From Acidimicrobiia bacterium (GTDB lineage: Bacteria; Actinomycetota; Acidimicrobiia; IMCC26256; JAENVU01): a stretch of DNA of 35,997 nucleotides. The notes under the pieces are model-generated. The model had not been told where the DNA came from. It did no database searches and worked only from the letters and a program-made list of their open reading frames with translations. Shown one piece after another: positions 1 through 6,365 of the stretch. Each line of letters begins with the position of its first letter. Position 1 is the first letter of the stretch. Location: contig JANYJV010000001.1 of assembly GCA_025361725.1 (NCBI GenBank), forward strand, positions 1-35,997. The letters run 5' to 3'. Both the position numbers and the translations under genes were made by a program.

Positions 1-39
1 GGCGGCGACAACCAGCTCTGGCACCGCTCGTTCACCTGA
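1..39 (+). CDS. C-terminal end of a repeat/propeller-type protein (partial)
   Basis: The first frame is open from the left edge and reads GGDNQLWHRSFT before a TGA at 37-39. The GxDxxLWHRS motif resembles the blade signature of PLL-like (Photorhabdus lectin-like) beta-propeller proteins, so this is probably the last 12 residues of a secreted propeller protein whose body lies outside the window. It is followed 47 nt later by another repeat-type ORF in a different frame. The two could once have been a single gene. Only 12 residues are visible, so the family call is tentative. Confidence 0.4.
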   Translation, partial: GGDNQLWHRSFT

Positions 40-86
40 CGGTTCCAACGGGACGACCGCGCGGCGACCACCGGGCGTAGGTACCC

Positions 87-908
87 GTGGCGACACCCAC
101 CGTCGACGGCTACTACACGCTCGCCGCGGAGCGGATCGTGAAGTCGCCGCACGACGGTGGGCCGTACTTCGGTTCGCCGAGATTCCCTGGCGGTCTCGCT
201 CGCAGCCTGGCCGTCGCGCGGAACGGCATGGGCTATCACGTGCTCGACGGGTTCGGCGGTGTCCACAAGTTCGGCAGCGCGGCGCGCCGCTCGCTTGGCC
301 GTCAGGTCGCGCCGTACTTCGGTTGGGACATCGCGCGCGACATCACACTCACGCCCGACGGTTTGGGCTTCGCCGTGCTCGACGGGTTCGGTGGCGTCCA
401 CGCGGGTGGCACGGCCCCCACGTATCAGCTCGGCTACTGGCCGGGGTGGGACATCGCGCGGGCGTTCGCGTACGCACCTGACGGGGGCGGCGCGTATCTG
501 CTCGACGCCTACGGTGGTGTGCACGTCGGCGGGAACGCAGTCGGGCGCACGACCGGCTATTGGCCGGGCCGAGACGACGCGAGGGACATCGTGATCGCGC
601 CGGACAACGCCGGGTACGCCGTCGTCGACGTGTACGGCGGCGTGCACGCGGCCGGAACCAACGTTCACTCCATCCCGGGATCCGAAGGGGGCACGGGTAA
701 GGTGACCGACCCTTATGGAGACCTCCGTCGAGCCCCTCGAGGGCAACAAAGTCAAGCTGTTCATCGCCATCTCGGAACAAGAGTTCGAGCCGGCGATCAC
801 CGCAGCGTTCCGCAAACTCGCGCACGAAGTTCGGATTCCCGGATTCCGGCCCGGCAAGGCGCCGCGCAAGCTCCTCGAAGCGCGCTTCGGCCCCGACATC
901 GCCCGTGA
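87..908 (+). CDS. Propeller-repeat protein, 3' end running out of frame into tig
   Basis: The GTG-initiated ORF encodes at least four imperfect repeats of 41-43 residues (about residues 38-80, 81-121, 122-163 and 164-196). Each contains a G-x-V-L-D-G-F/Y-GGVH-x-x-G core and most end in Y-W/F-G-W/R-D. Such repeats occur in secreted actinobacterial proteins and probably form beta-propeller blades. There is no signal peptide and no convincing Shine-Dalgarno, so this looks like the tail of a larger protein or a fragment. After residue 200 the repeat character stops, and the last 65 codons merely read tig in another frame. Stops in the two other frames sit at 698-700 (TAA) and 703-705 (TGA), just ahead of tig, so a one-base shift may have removed the native end. 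The repeat part is clear; functionality is doubtful. Confidence 0.55.
   Translation: MATPTVDGYYTLAAERIVKSPHDGGPYFGSPRFPGGLARSLAVARNGMGYHVLDGFGGVHKFGSAARRSLGRQVAPYFGWDIARDITLTPDGLGFAVLDGFGGVHAGGTAPTYQLGYWPGWDIARAFAYAPDGGGAYLLDAYGGVHVGGNAVGRTTGYWPGRDDARDIVIAPDNAGYAVVDVYGGVHAAGTNVHSIPGSEGGTGKVTDPYGDLRRAPRGQQSQAVHRHLGTRVRAGDHRSVPQTRARSSDSRIPARQGAAQAPRSALRPRHRP
198..674 (+). repeat. Four tandem propeller-blade repeats of about 125 nt
   Basis: The translated units share the phrase (L/V)DGFGGVH or DAYGGVH followed by a G two to three residues later, and an IARD/DARD start. The period is 41-43 codons. The repeats are diverged at the DNA level, so they are old rather than a recent duplication. Confidence 0.7.
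698..703 (+). promoter_or_regulatory. Candidate -10 box (TAAGGT) for tig
   Basis: TAAGGT fits the actinobacterial TANNNT -10 and lies 11 nt before the tig ATG, which would give a leader of about 5 nt. No good -35 hexamer is visible. It overlaps the doubtful tail of the upstream ORF. Confidence 0.35.
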
Positions 909-2127
909 GCAAGCGCTGAAGGACGGACTCCCCGAGTTCTACGCCGACGCGATCACGGCTGAGTCCATCGACGTCATCGCGCCACCGGAGATTGAGATCA
1001 CCGCTGGTGAAGAGTCCGGCCCGGTGTCCTTCGAAGCGGTCGTCGAGACTCGCCCGAAAATCCGCATCGGTGGTTACGACGAGTTGCGGGTCTCGGTGGA
1101 CTACACGCCGGTGTCCGAGGAAGCGCTCGACGAGCAGGTCGACTCACTGCGTGATCGCTTCGCGGATCTCGAGGACTCGGACGAGCCACTCGCAGACGGC
1201 AGCTTCGCGTCCATCGACCTGACCTCGACCATCGACGACGAGCCCGTCGACGCGCTGAGCGCGACCGACCTTCTGTACGAAGTCGGTTCGGATGGCCTGG
1301 TGCCTGCGCTCGACGAGCAGTTGCGCGGCGCCGGTCCTGGTGCAGTGCTCGAGTTCACCGACACCTTGCCGGAACGCTTCGGCGAACAGGCGGGCGCGGA
1401 AGTGTCATTCCGCGCGGTGGTCAAGGACGTGAAACGCAAGGTGCTCCCGGAACTCACCGACGAGTGGGTGGCCGCGAACACAGCCTCCGAGACCGTCGAT
1501 GACCTGCGGTCCGAGTCGAAGCGGCGCATGGAACTCATGGGCAAGCTCCAAGCGCAGATGTCGATGCGGGACAAGGTGCTCGAGGAGCTGGCGAGCCTCG
1601 TGCCCGTCGAGGCGCCCGAGCCGCTCGTCGCCCAAGAGATGGAGCAACGCCTCCACGACCTGATGCACCGGGTCCAGCAGCAGGGCATGTCGATTCCGCA
1701 GTGGTTGGCCGCCACCGGCCAAGACCAATCCCAGTTCGTGGACGAGATCCGCTCCGGTGCCACGAAGGCCGTGCTCGCCGATATGGCGCTGCGCGCCGTC
1801 GTGGCCCAGGAATCCATCGAGCCCACCGACGACGAAGTCGAGGCCGAAATCGGTCGCCTGGCTGAACGAACCGGTGAAAAGGTGACCAAGGTCCGCCGGG
1901 ATCTCGAACGGAGGGGCCTCCTGGAGGCGGTACGCTCTGACCTTGCTCGCGGCAAGGCATTGCAACTCGTGGTCGATTCCGCGGTCGCACTGGACTCCGA
2001 AGGCACTGTGCTCGACATGGAGATCCCCGCACCCGAGGCGTCCGACGCGGACGTGACCGCCGATCCCGCCGAACCCCCGACCCCCAACACCGATGACACC
2101 GTGACCGCAGAGGAGCCCGAATCGTGA
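715..2127 (+). CDS. tig: Trigger factor (ribosome-associated chaperone / peptidyl-prolyl isomerase)
   Basis: This 470-residue protein opens with METSVEPLEGNKVKL, the standard trigger factor N-terminus, which fixes the start at ATG 715. The ribosome-binding domain follows, including the G-F-R-x-G-K-A-P signature (about residues 43-51) that contacts ribosomal protein L23. An FKBP-type isomerase domain occupies roughly 160-245, and a helical C-terminal chaperone domain runs to about 430. The tail (about 440-470) is acidic and Pro/Thr-rich, probably disordered, which is common in actinobacterial homologues. The protein binds nascent chains at the ribosome exit. The stop overlaps the clpP start (GTGA), so the two are probably translated together. 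Confidence 0.97.
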   Translation: METSVEPLEGNKVKLFIAISEQEFEPAITAAFRKLAHEVRIPGFRPGKAPRKLLEARFGPDIAREQALKDGLPEFYADAITAESIDVIAPPEIEITAGEESGPVSFEAVVETRPKIRIGGYDELRVSVDYTPVSEEALDEQVDSLRDRFADLEDSDEPLADGSFASIDLTSTIDDEPVDALSATDLLYEVGSDGLVPALDEQLRGAGPGAVLEFTDTLPERFGEQAGAEVSFRAVVKDVKRKVLPELTDEWVAANTASETVDDLRSESKRRMELMGKLQAQMSMRDKVLEELASLVPVEAPEPLVAQEMEQRLHDLMHRVQQQGMSIPQWLAATGQDQSQFVDEIRSGATKAVLADMALRAVVAQESIEPTDDEVEAEIGRLAERTGEKVTKVRRDLERRGLLEAVRSDLARGKALQLVVDSAVALDSEGTVLDMEIPAPEASDADVTADPAEPPTPNTDDTVTAEEPES

Positions 2128-2765
2128 TTCAGCCGGCGTACAACTCGTTCTACGTTCCCGAGGTCTGGGAGAAGACCCCCTACGGCGGCGAGCGGACCAC
2201 CAGCCTCTTGGGCAAGCTGCTCAAGGAGCGGATCATCCTGCTCGGCACTGCGGTCGACGAGCACGTGGCCAACATCGTCATGGCCCAGCTTCTCCACCTG
2301 GAGAGCGAAGACCCGGACAAGGACATCTCGCTCTACATCAACTCGCCCGGAGGCGAGATCACCGGCTTGTTCGCGATCTACGACACGATGCAGTTCGTGA
2401 AGCCGGACATCTCCACCATCTGCATGGGCCAAGCTGCGTCGGCGGCCGCGGTCATCCTCGCGGCGGGGGAGAAGGGCAAGCGCTTCATCCTTCCTCACGC
2501 TCGCGTCTTGATCCACCAGCCCCACGGCGGCGCCCAGGGTCAGGCCGTCGACATCCAGATCCAGGCGAAAGAGATCACGCGCATGCGCGAGACGCTCGAC
2601 GAGATCCTGGCGCACCACTCGGGCCAGACCGTCGAGAAGGTCTCGAAGGACACCGACCGTGACTTCATCATGGGTGCGAACGAGGCCAAGGAGTACGGCA
2701 TCGTCGACGAGGTCATCAGCAACCGTGAACTCGCGGCGGTTGGCGTGCCGGCGGGTGTGAGCTGA
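2124..2765 (+). CDS. clpP: ATP-dependent Clp protease proteolytic subunit ClpP
   Basis: This 213-residue serine peptidase forms the ClpP barrel that degrades substrates unfolded by ClpX. The catalytic triad is visible as Ser106 (GQAAS), His131 (IHQP) and Asp176 (DTDRD). The YINSPGG signature is at about residues 71-77. The GQAASAAAV motif and long C-terminus resemble mycobacterial ClpP2 rather than ClpP1. GTG 2124 overlaps the tig stop by 4 nt. Only one clpP lies between tig and clpX, whereas many Actinobacteria carry a clpP1-clpP2 pair here. A second copy may lie elsewhere in the genome. Confidence 0.97.
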   Translation: MIQPAYNSFYVPEVWEKTPYGGERTTSLLGKLLKERIILLGTAVDEHVANIVMAQLLHLESEDPDKDISLYINSPGGEITGLFAIYDTMQFVKPDISTICMGQAASAAAVILAAGEKGKRFILPHARVLIHQPHGGAQGQAVDIQIQAKEITRMRETLDEILAHHSGQTVEKVSKDTDRDFIMGANEAKEYGIVDEVISNRELAAVGVPAGVS

Positions 2766-2810
2766 CCGTAGGCCCAACACGTTCCGGGACTGACTCCGGG
2801 GGGAGACAAC

Positions 2811-4067
2811 GTGGCGAAGTTCGGTGATGGAGGAGACCTCCTCAAGTGCTCGTTCTGCGGAAAGAGCCAGAAGCAGGTCAAGAAGCTCATCGCGGGCCCA
2901 GGGGTCTACATCTGCGACGAGTGCATCGATCTCTGCAACGAGATCATCGAGGAAGAGCTCTCCCAGACCACCGAGGTCAAGTTCGACGAGCTGCCCAAGC
3001 CGCGCGAGATCTTCAACTACCTGAACGACTACGTCATCGGCCAGGACCAGGCGAAAAAGAGCCTGTCCGTCGCGGTCTACAACCACTACAAGCGAGTCCA
3101 GGCCACGGCGTACGGCGACCCCGACGTCGAGTTGGCGAAGTCGAACATCCTGCTGATCGGTCCGACCGGTTGCGGCAAGACGCTGCTCGCCCAGACGCTC
3201 GCCCGGCTGCTGAAGGTTCCGTTCGCCATCGCGGACGCGACCGCACTCACCGAAGCCGGCTACGTCGGTGAAGACGTCGAGAACATCCTGCTCAAGCTGA
3301 TTCAGGCTGCGGACTACGACGTCAAAAAGGCCGAGACCGGGATCATCTACATCGACGAGATCGACAAGATCGCCCGCAAATCCGAGAACCCTTCGATCAC
3401 CCGAGACGTGTCGGGTGAAGGTGTCCAGCAGGCGCTCTTGAAGATCCTCGAGGGCACCACCGCAGCCGTGCCGCCCCAAGGTGGCCGCAAGCATCCGCAC
3501 CAAGAGTTCATCCAGATCGACACCACCAACATTCTCTTCATCGTGGGTGGCGCGTTCGCCGGCGTGGACCAGATCATCGAGCGGCGCAACGGGAGCCAGG
3601 GTGTCGGATTCCGCGGGGATGTCATCGGCAAGGCCGAACGCGCCGCGAAGAACATGCTCTCGGGGGTCATGCCCGAGGATCTCCTGAAGTTCGGGCTCAT
3701 CCCCGAGTTCGTCGGGCGTCTCCCCGTCATCGCGGCGGTGAACCCGCTCGATCGCGATGCGCTGATGCAGATCTTGATGACGCCGAAGAACGCGCTGCTG
3801 AAGCAGTACCAGAAGTTCTTCCAGTTCGACGACGTCGATCTCCACTTCACCGACGACGCGCTCGAAGCAGTGGCGGATCTCGCACTCGAACGCGGCACCG
3901 GTGCGCGTGGCCTGCGAGCCATCCTCGAAGAGGTGCTGCTCGAAGTGATGTACGACCTGCCGAGCCGCGGTGATGTGAAGCAATGCATCGTCGACCGCTC
4001 CGTGGTCCTGGAGAAGGTGCAGCCCACCCTCGTGACCACCGACGAAGCCGAGTTGAAGAGCGCGTAG
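2811..4067 (+). CDS. clpX: ClpX AAA+ unfoldase of the ClpXP protease
   Basis: This 418-residue unfoldase recognises tagged substrates and threads them into ClpP. The N-terminal zinc-binding domain has Cys13/Cys16/Cys35/Cys38 (CX2C-X18-CX2C). The Walker A motif GPTGCGKT is at residues 117-124, and Walker B (IIYIDEID) has Asp182/Glu183. The GYVGED pore loop and the [16 protein letters not shown] segment are intact. The ClpP-docking tripeptide, usually I/L-G-F, is Val265-Gly-Phe. GTG 2811 is preceded by a strong purine-rich Shine-Dalgarno (GGGGGGAG, about 2797-2804). The gene follows clpP by 45 nt and is almost certainly in the same operon. Confidence 0.98.
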   Translation: MAKFGDGGDLLKCSFCGKSQKQVKKLIAGPGVYICDECIDLCNEIIEEELSQTTEVKFDELPKPREIFNYLNDYVIGQDQAKKSLSVAVYNHYKRVQATAYGDPDVELAKSNILLIGPTGCGKTLLAQTLARLLKVPFAIADATALTEAGYVGEDVENILLKLIQAADYDVKKAETGIIYIDEIDKIARKSENPSITRDVSGEGVQQALLKILEGTTAAVPPQGGRKHPHQEFIQIDTTNILFIVGGAFAGVDQIIERRNGSQGVGFRGDVIGKAERAAKNMLSGVMPEDLLKFGLIPEFVGRLPVIAAVNPLDRDALMQILMTPKNALLKQYQKFFQFDDVDLHFTDDALEAVADLALERGTGARGLRAILEEVLLEVMYDLPSRGDVKQCIVDRSVVLEKVQPTLVTTDEAELKSA

Positions 4068-4086
4068 TCACAACAACTTTCCGGTC

Positions 4087-4908
4087 ATGGCCGCCTCGCT
4101 GACCGAGTCCGTACTGCGGTCCGAGCCTGTGGACGACCTCGCGTTCGCGCATCAGCCGGCGCTCGACGGGCTCCGGGCGGTGGCCGTGTCGGTCGTGGTC
4201 CTCTATCACCTCGACGTCTCGTGGATGCGTGGCGGATTCCTCGGCGTCGATGCCTTCTTCGTCCTCTCGGGGTACCTGATCACGTCCCTGCTCATCGCCG
4301 AGCGCCGGGCCACGGGCACCACCGGCCTGGGCGCGTTCTGGTCCCGCCGGGCTCGCCGCTTGCTGCCCGCGGTGCTCGTGATGATCGCTCTCGTCGTGTG
4401 GTATGGAAGTTCAGTCACTCCCGCCCTTCCAGCTCGGCGGGCTCCGCAGCGACGCGCTGGCCAGCATCGGCTACGTGGCCAACTGGCACTTCATCGACGC
4501 GGGTCGCTCGTACTTCGACCTCTTGACCACCCCGTCGCCCTTCCAGCATCTGTGGTCGCTCGCGATCGAGGAGCAGTTCTATCTGGTGTGGCCGCTGGTC
4601 TTCGTGGTGGTGGCGCGCTCGCGCCGATCGTTGGTACTCACTGCGCTCGTCGGCGTCGTCCTCGCCCAACTCACGATGGTTTGGCTGTGGGACTCGGCGA
4701 ACCCGAGCCGCGCCTACTTCGCCACCCCAGCCCGCCTGAACGGCATTCTGCTCGGGGCTGCGCTCGCAGGCGTCCTCGGTGCTCGCCGATTGCTGCCCAG
4801 CCAGATTGCGCCGCGAGTTGCGCGCTGGGGTGGCGCGCTCGTCGCGCTCGTGTGCGTCGCGGCATGGATGCGCGTCACACCGTCCCGAGTCTTTTTCCAT
4901 GGGGGTGA
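4087..4908 (+). pseudogene. AT3-family acyltransferase, 5' fragment before a frameshift
   Basis: The first ~110 codons encode the beginning of an acyltransferase-3 integral membrane protein: PALDGLRAVAV, the putative catalytic YH in VVLYHLDV, GGFLGVDAFFVLSGYLIT, then RRARRLLPA leading into a hydrophobic segment. From about 4405-4430 the frame becomes Arg/Ala-rich nonsense, while the natural continuation (PFQLGGLRSDAL) appears one frame over in the ORF starting at 4403. One extra base, or two missing, near 4400-4430 explains this. It could be a true mutation or a sequencing error. No good Shine-Dalgarno is seen before ATG 4087, and the gene begins 20 nt after clpX. Confidence 0.8.
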
Positions 4909-6076
4909 CACGCTGTTCGACCTAGCGGTGCTGGGCCTCATCCTGGTCCTGCAGGTCCCTGGTCATCCGCTTGCGCGGATCCTCGCAGCACGTCCCTTGG
5001 TCTGGCTCGGGGGGCTGTCCTACGCCGTGTATCTGTGGCACTGGCCGGTGATCGTCTACCTCGACGCAGCGCGCGTCGGGCTCAGCGGTGTGCCGCTCGA
5101 CGCGCTGCGGGTCGGAGTGACGATCGGACTTGCCTTCGCTTCCGGGCTCGCCGTCGAACGTTGGTTCCGCCGGTCTCGCGTTCCCGTCCTCGTATGGGCG
5201 CTTCCGGCAACTGCGGTGTGCGTCGCCGTGGTCCTCGTGACCACCGCCGGGGCTCAGAGCCCGGCTGCTTTCTTCGCCGCGTTCCAACCGGGACATGCGT
5301 GTACGTTCCCACCGTCTCGTGAGGTCACGACTGCGGCGCAAGCGCTGGGCCACGACATCATCCGGCACGGCGGGAGGCTCCGGGGTTCGACCGTGAGTGT
5401 GGTCGGCGACTCCCGAGCCTGCTCGCTGTTGCCAGGGCTGATGGCCGCCCGCGATCGGACGCACATCCGGGTCGGGAACGGCGCGGTCCTCGGCTGCGGT
5501 GTGGTCGCGGAGCGCTTCGACGTCCCCGGCTTCGTCACCGACGCCTGGCGAAACGCGTGCCCCGCTGCGGCCCGCCACGGCCTCGCTCGCGTTCGCACCG
5601 ACACCGACGTCCTGGTGTGGTGGTCAGCGTGGGAGGCCGAAGACCTGGACGTCGGTGCTCGGGTCGTGCGTGCCAATACGAACGAGCACGACGCGCTCGT
5701 TCGTCAGCGAATGGAGCAGTGGTTGACTGACTTGCCCCGTCCCGGCACGCACGTCGCGATCGTGATCAACCCCATGCCGACGACCGATCCCGCTCGGCCG
5801 CAGTCGGAACGCGTGATTCATGCCGCGGCGGCATCGAAGCTGCGGCGGCTGAATCAGGTCACTCGCAGCTTTGCCGCAGCCCATCCGGGCCGGGTCACCG
5901 TGATCGACCTCGATCACTTCTTGTGTACTGGTCACATCGATTGTCCCTTCCGTCGGGACGGGATCGTCATGCGGCCCGATGGTGAACACCTCGACGCGCA
6001 GTCCGCGGGCATTGTCGCCCGTTGGCTGCTCCCGCAACTCGCCGCGACAGCTCCCGTTCCCCGCAACGGCGAGTGA
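4403..6076 (+). CDS. AT3 acyltransferase with C-terminal SGNH domain, 3' part of the frameshifted gene
   Basis: This frame carries the rest of an OatA-like envelope O-acyltransferase. It has the WSLAIEEQFYLVWP motif, several transmembrane helices, and LSYAVYLWHWP in the last AT3 helices. After a final hydrophobic segment (about 5185-5250) comes an extracytoplasmic SGNH domain, with the nucleophile in VVGDSRA (about 5399-5419) and a Ser-His-Asp-type block RPDGEHLD near the end. Such proteins transfer acyl groups across the membrane to peptidoglycan or glycopolymers. An ATG at 4403 lies in the overlap with the 5' fragment, but starting there would omit the N-terminal AT3 helices and active-site His, so an independent product is unlikely to be active. 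Together the halves make about 660 residues, the normal size for this fusion. Confidence 0.85.
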   Translation: MEVQSLPPFQLGGLRSDALASIGYVANWHFIDAGRSYFDLLTTPSPFQHLWSLAIEEQFYLVWPLVFVVVARSRRSLVLTALVGVVLAQLTMVWLWDSANPSRAYFATPARLNGILLGAALAGVLGARRLLPSQIAPRVARWGGALVALVCVAAWMRVTPSRVFFHGGDTLFDLAVLGLILVLQVPGHPLARILAARPLVWLGGLSYAVYLWHWPVIVYLDAARVGLSGVPLDALRVGVTIGLAFASGLAVERWFRRSRVPVLVWALPATAVCVAVVLVTTAGAQSPAAFFAAFQPGHACTFPPSREVTTAAQALGHDIIRHGGRLRGSTVSVVGDSRACSLLPGLMAARDRTHIRVGNGAVLGCGVVAERFDVPGFVTDAWRNACPAAARHGLARVRTDTDVLVWWSAWEAEDLDVGARVVRANTNEHDALVRQRMEQWLTDLPRPGTHVAIVINPMPTTDPARPQSERVIHAAAASKLRRLNQVTRSFAAAHPGRVTVIDLDHFLCTGHIDCPFRRDGIVMRPDGEHLDAQSAGIVARWLLPQLAATAPVPRNGE

Positions 6077-6133
6077 GCCACCTGTCTGGTCGTCCGGCTT
6101 CGATCCCGATGGGTTGACACTTCGAGGGTTGCC

Positions 6134-6148
6134 GAGGCGGGGCGCCTC
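6134..6148 (+). terminator. Hairpin downstream of the acyltransferase, possible terminator
   Basis: GAGGCG and CGCCTC form a perfect 6-bp stem with a GGG loop 58 nt after the stop. There is no U-tract, so termination is uncertain. Confidence 0.35.
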
Positions 6149-6220
6149 CCGAGCTGCTGGCCTCCGTTCGTTCCTCTCTACGGCTCGGGTATGACTCGGT
6201 GTTCGGTCTCGGCGGCTTCC

Positions 6221-6226
6221 TAAACT
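6221..6226 (+). promoter_or_regulatory. Candidate -10 box (TAAACT) for valS-folC
   Basis: TAAACT in the context CTTCCTAAACTC is nearly the same as the box found ahead of nadD (TTTCTAAACTC, 30764-30774). It would give a leader of about 130 nt containing the hairpin repeat. No clear -35. Confidence 0.35.
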
Positions 6227-6311
6227 CCACCGGACCGAAGGCGAGGATCAGCGGCGCGCTCAGTTGACGCACCGGGCCTCGAAGTGTTCAGCGATACCAA
6301 CCTGATTGCGC

Positions 6312-6361
6312 CGCCCGAGCCGGGGCCCGAGCGGCCTGCGACGAAGTCGCAAGAGCGGAGA
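6312..6361 (+). repeat. Dispersed hairpin repeat, copy A
   Basis: The element contains GGGGCCCGAGCGGCC, a TGCGAC-GAA-GTCGCA hairpin (6337-6351) and AGAGCGGA. It matches copy E (26021-26070, opposite strand) at 48 of 50 positions. Its 3' end supplies the GGAG that sits 5 nt before the valS GTG. Confidence 0.8.
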
Positions 6362-6365
6362 TGAA

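Larger units (their letters stand above)
6077..6365 (+). other. Intergenic region between the acyltransferase and valS
   Basis: No gene is seen in this stretch. It contains a GAGGCG-GGG-CGCCTC hairpin (6134-6148), a possible -10 TAAACT (6221-6226) and a dispersed hairpin repeat (6312-6361) ending just before the valS start. No T-box consensus (AGGGTGG...) and no tRNA cloverleaf could be recognised. A TTGACA at 6114-6119 has no matching -10 at 16-18 nt. Confidence 0.6.

Noticed and set aside
1101-3983. 960-codon minus-strand open frame opposite tig, clpP and clpX
   Set aside because: It is the mirror of three well-recognised genes in GC-rich DNA; its translation has no domain and is low-complexity (Arg/Asp/Val/Leu-rich).
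4395-4435. Programmed ribosomal frameshift in the acyltransferase
   Set aside because: No slippery heptamer, stimulatory pseudoknot or rare-codon stop context could be seen; a mutation or sequencing error is simpler.
6114-6119. TTGACA as a -35 box
   Set aside because: No TANNNT box occurs 16-19 nt downstream.
6090-6120. Possible tRNA T-arm (GGCTTCGATCCC)
   Set aside because: The flanking bases do not form the 5-bp T stem and no anticodon or acceptor arm fits.
6227-6365. T-box riboswitch upstream of valS
   Set aside because: No antiterminator consensus or specifier loop was found; the hairpin there belongs to the dispersed repeat family.
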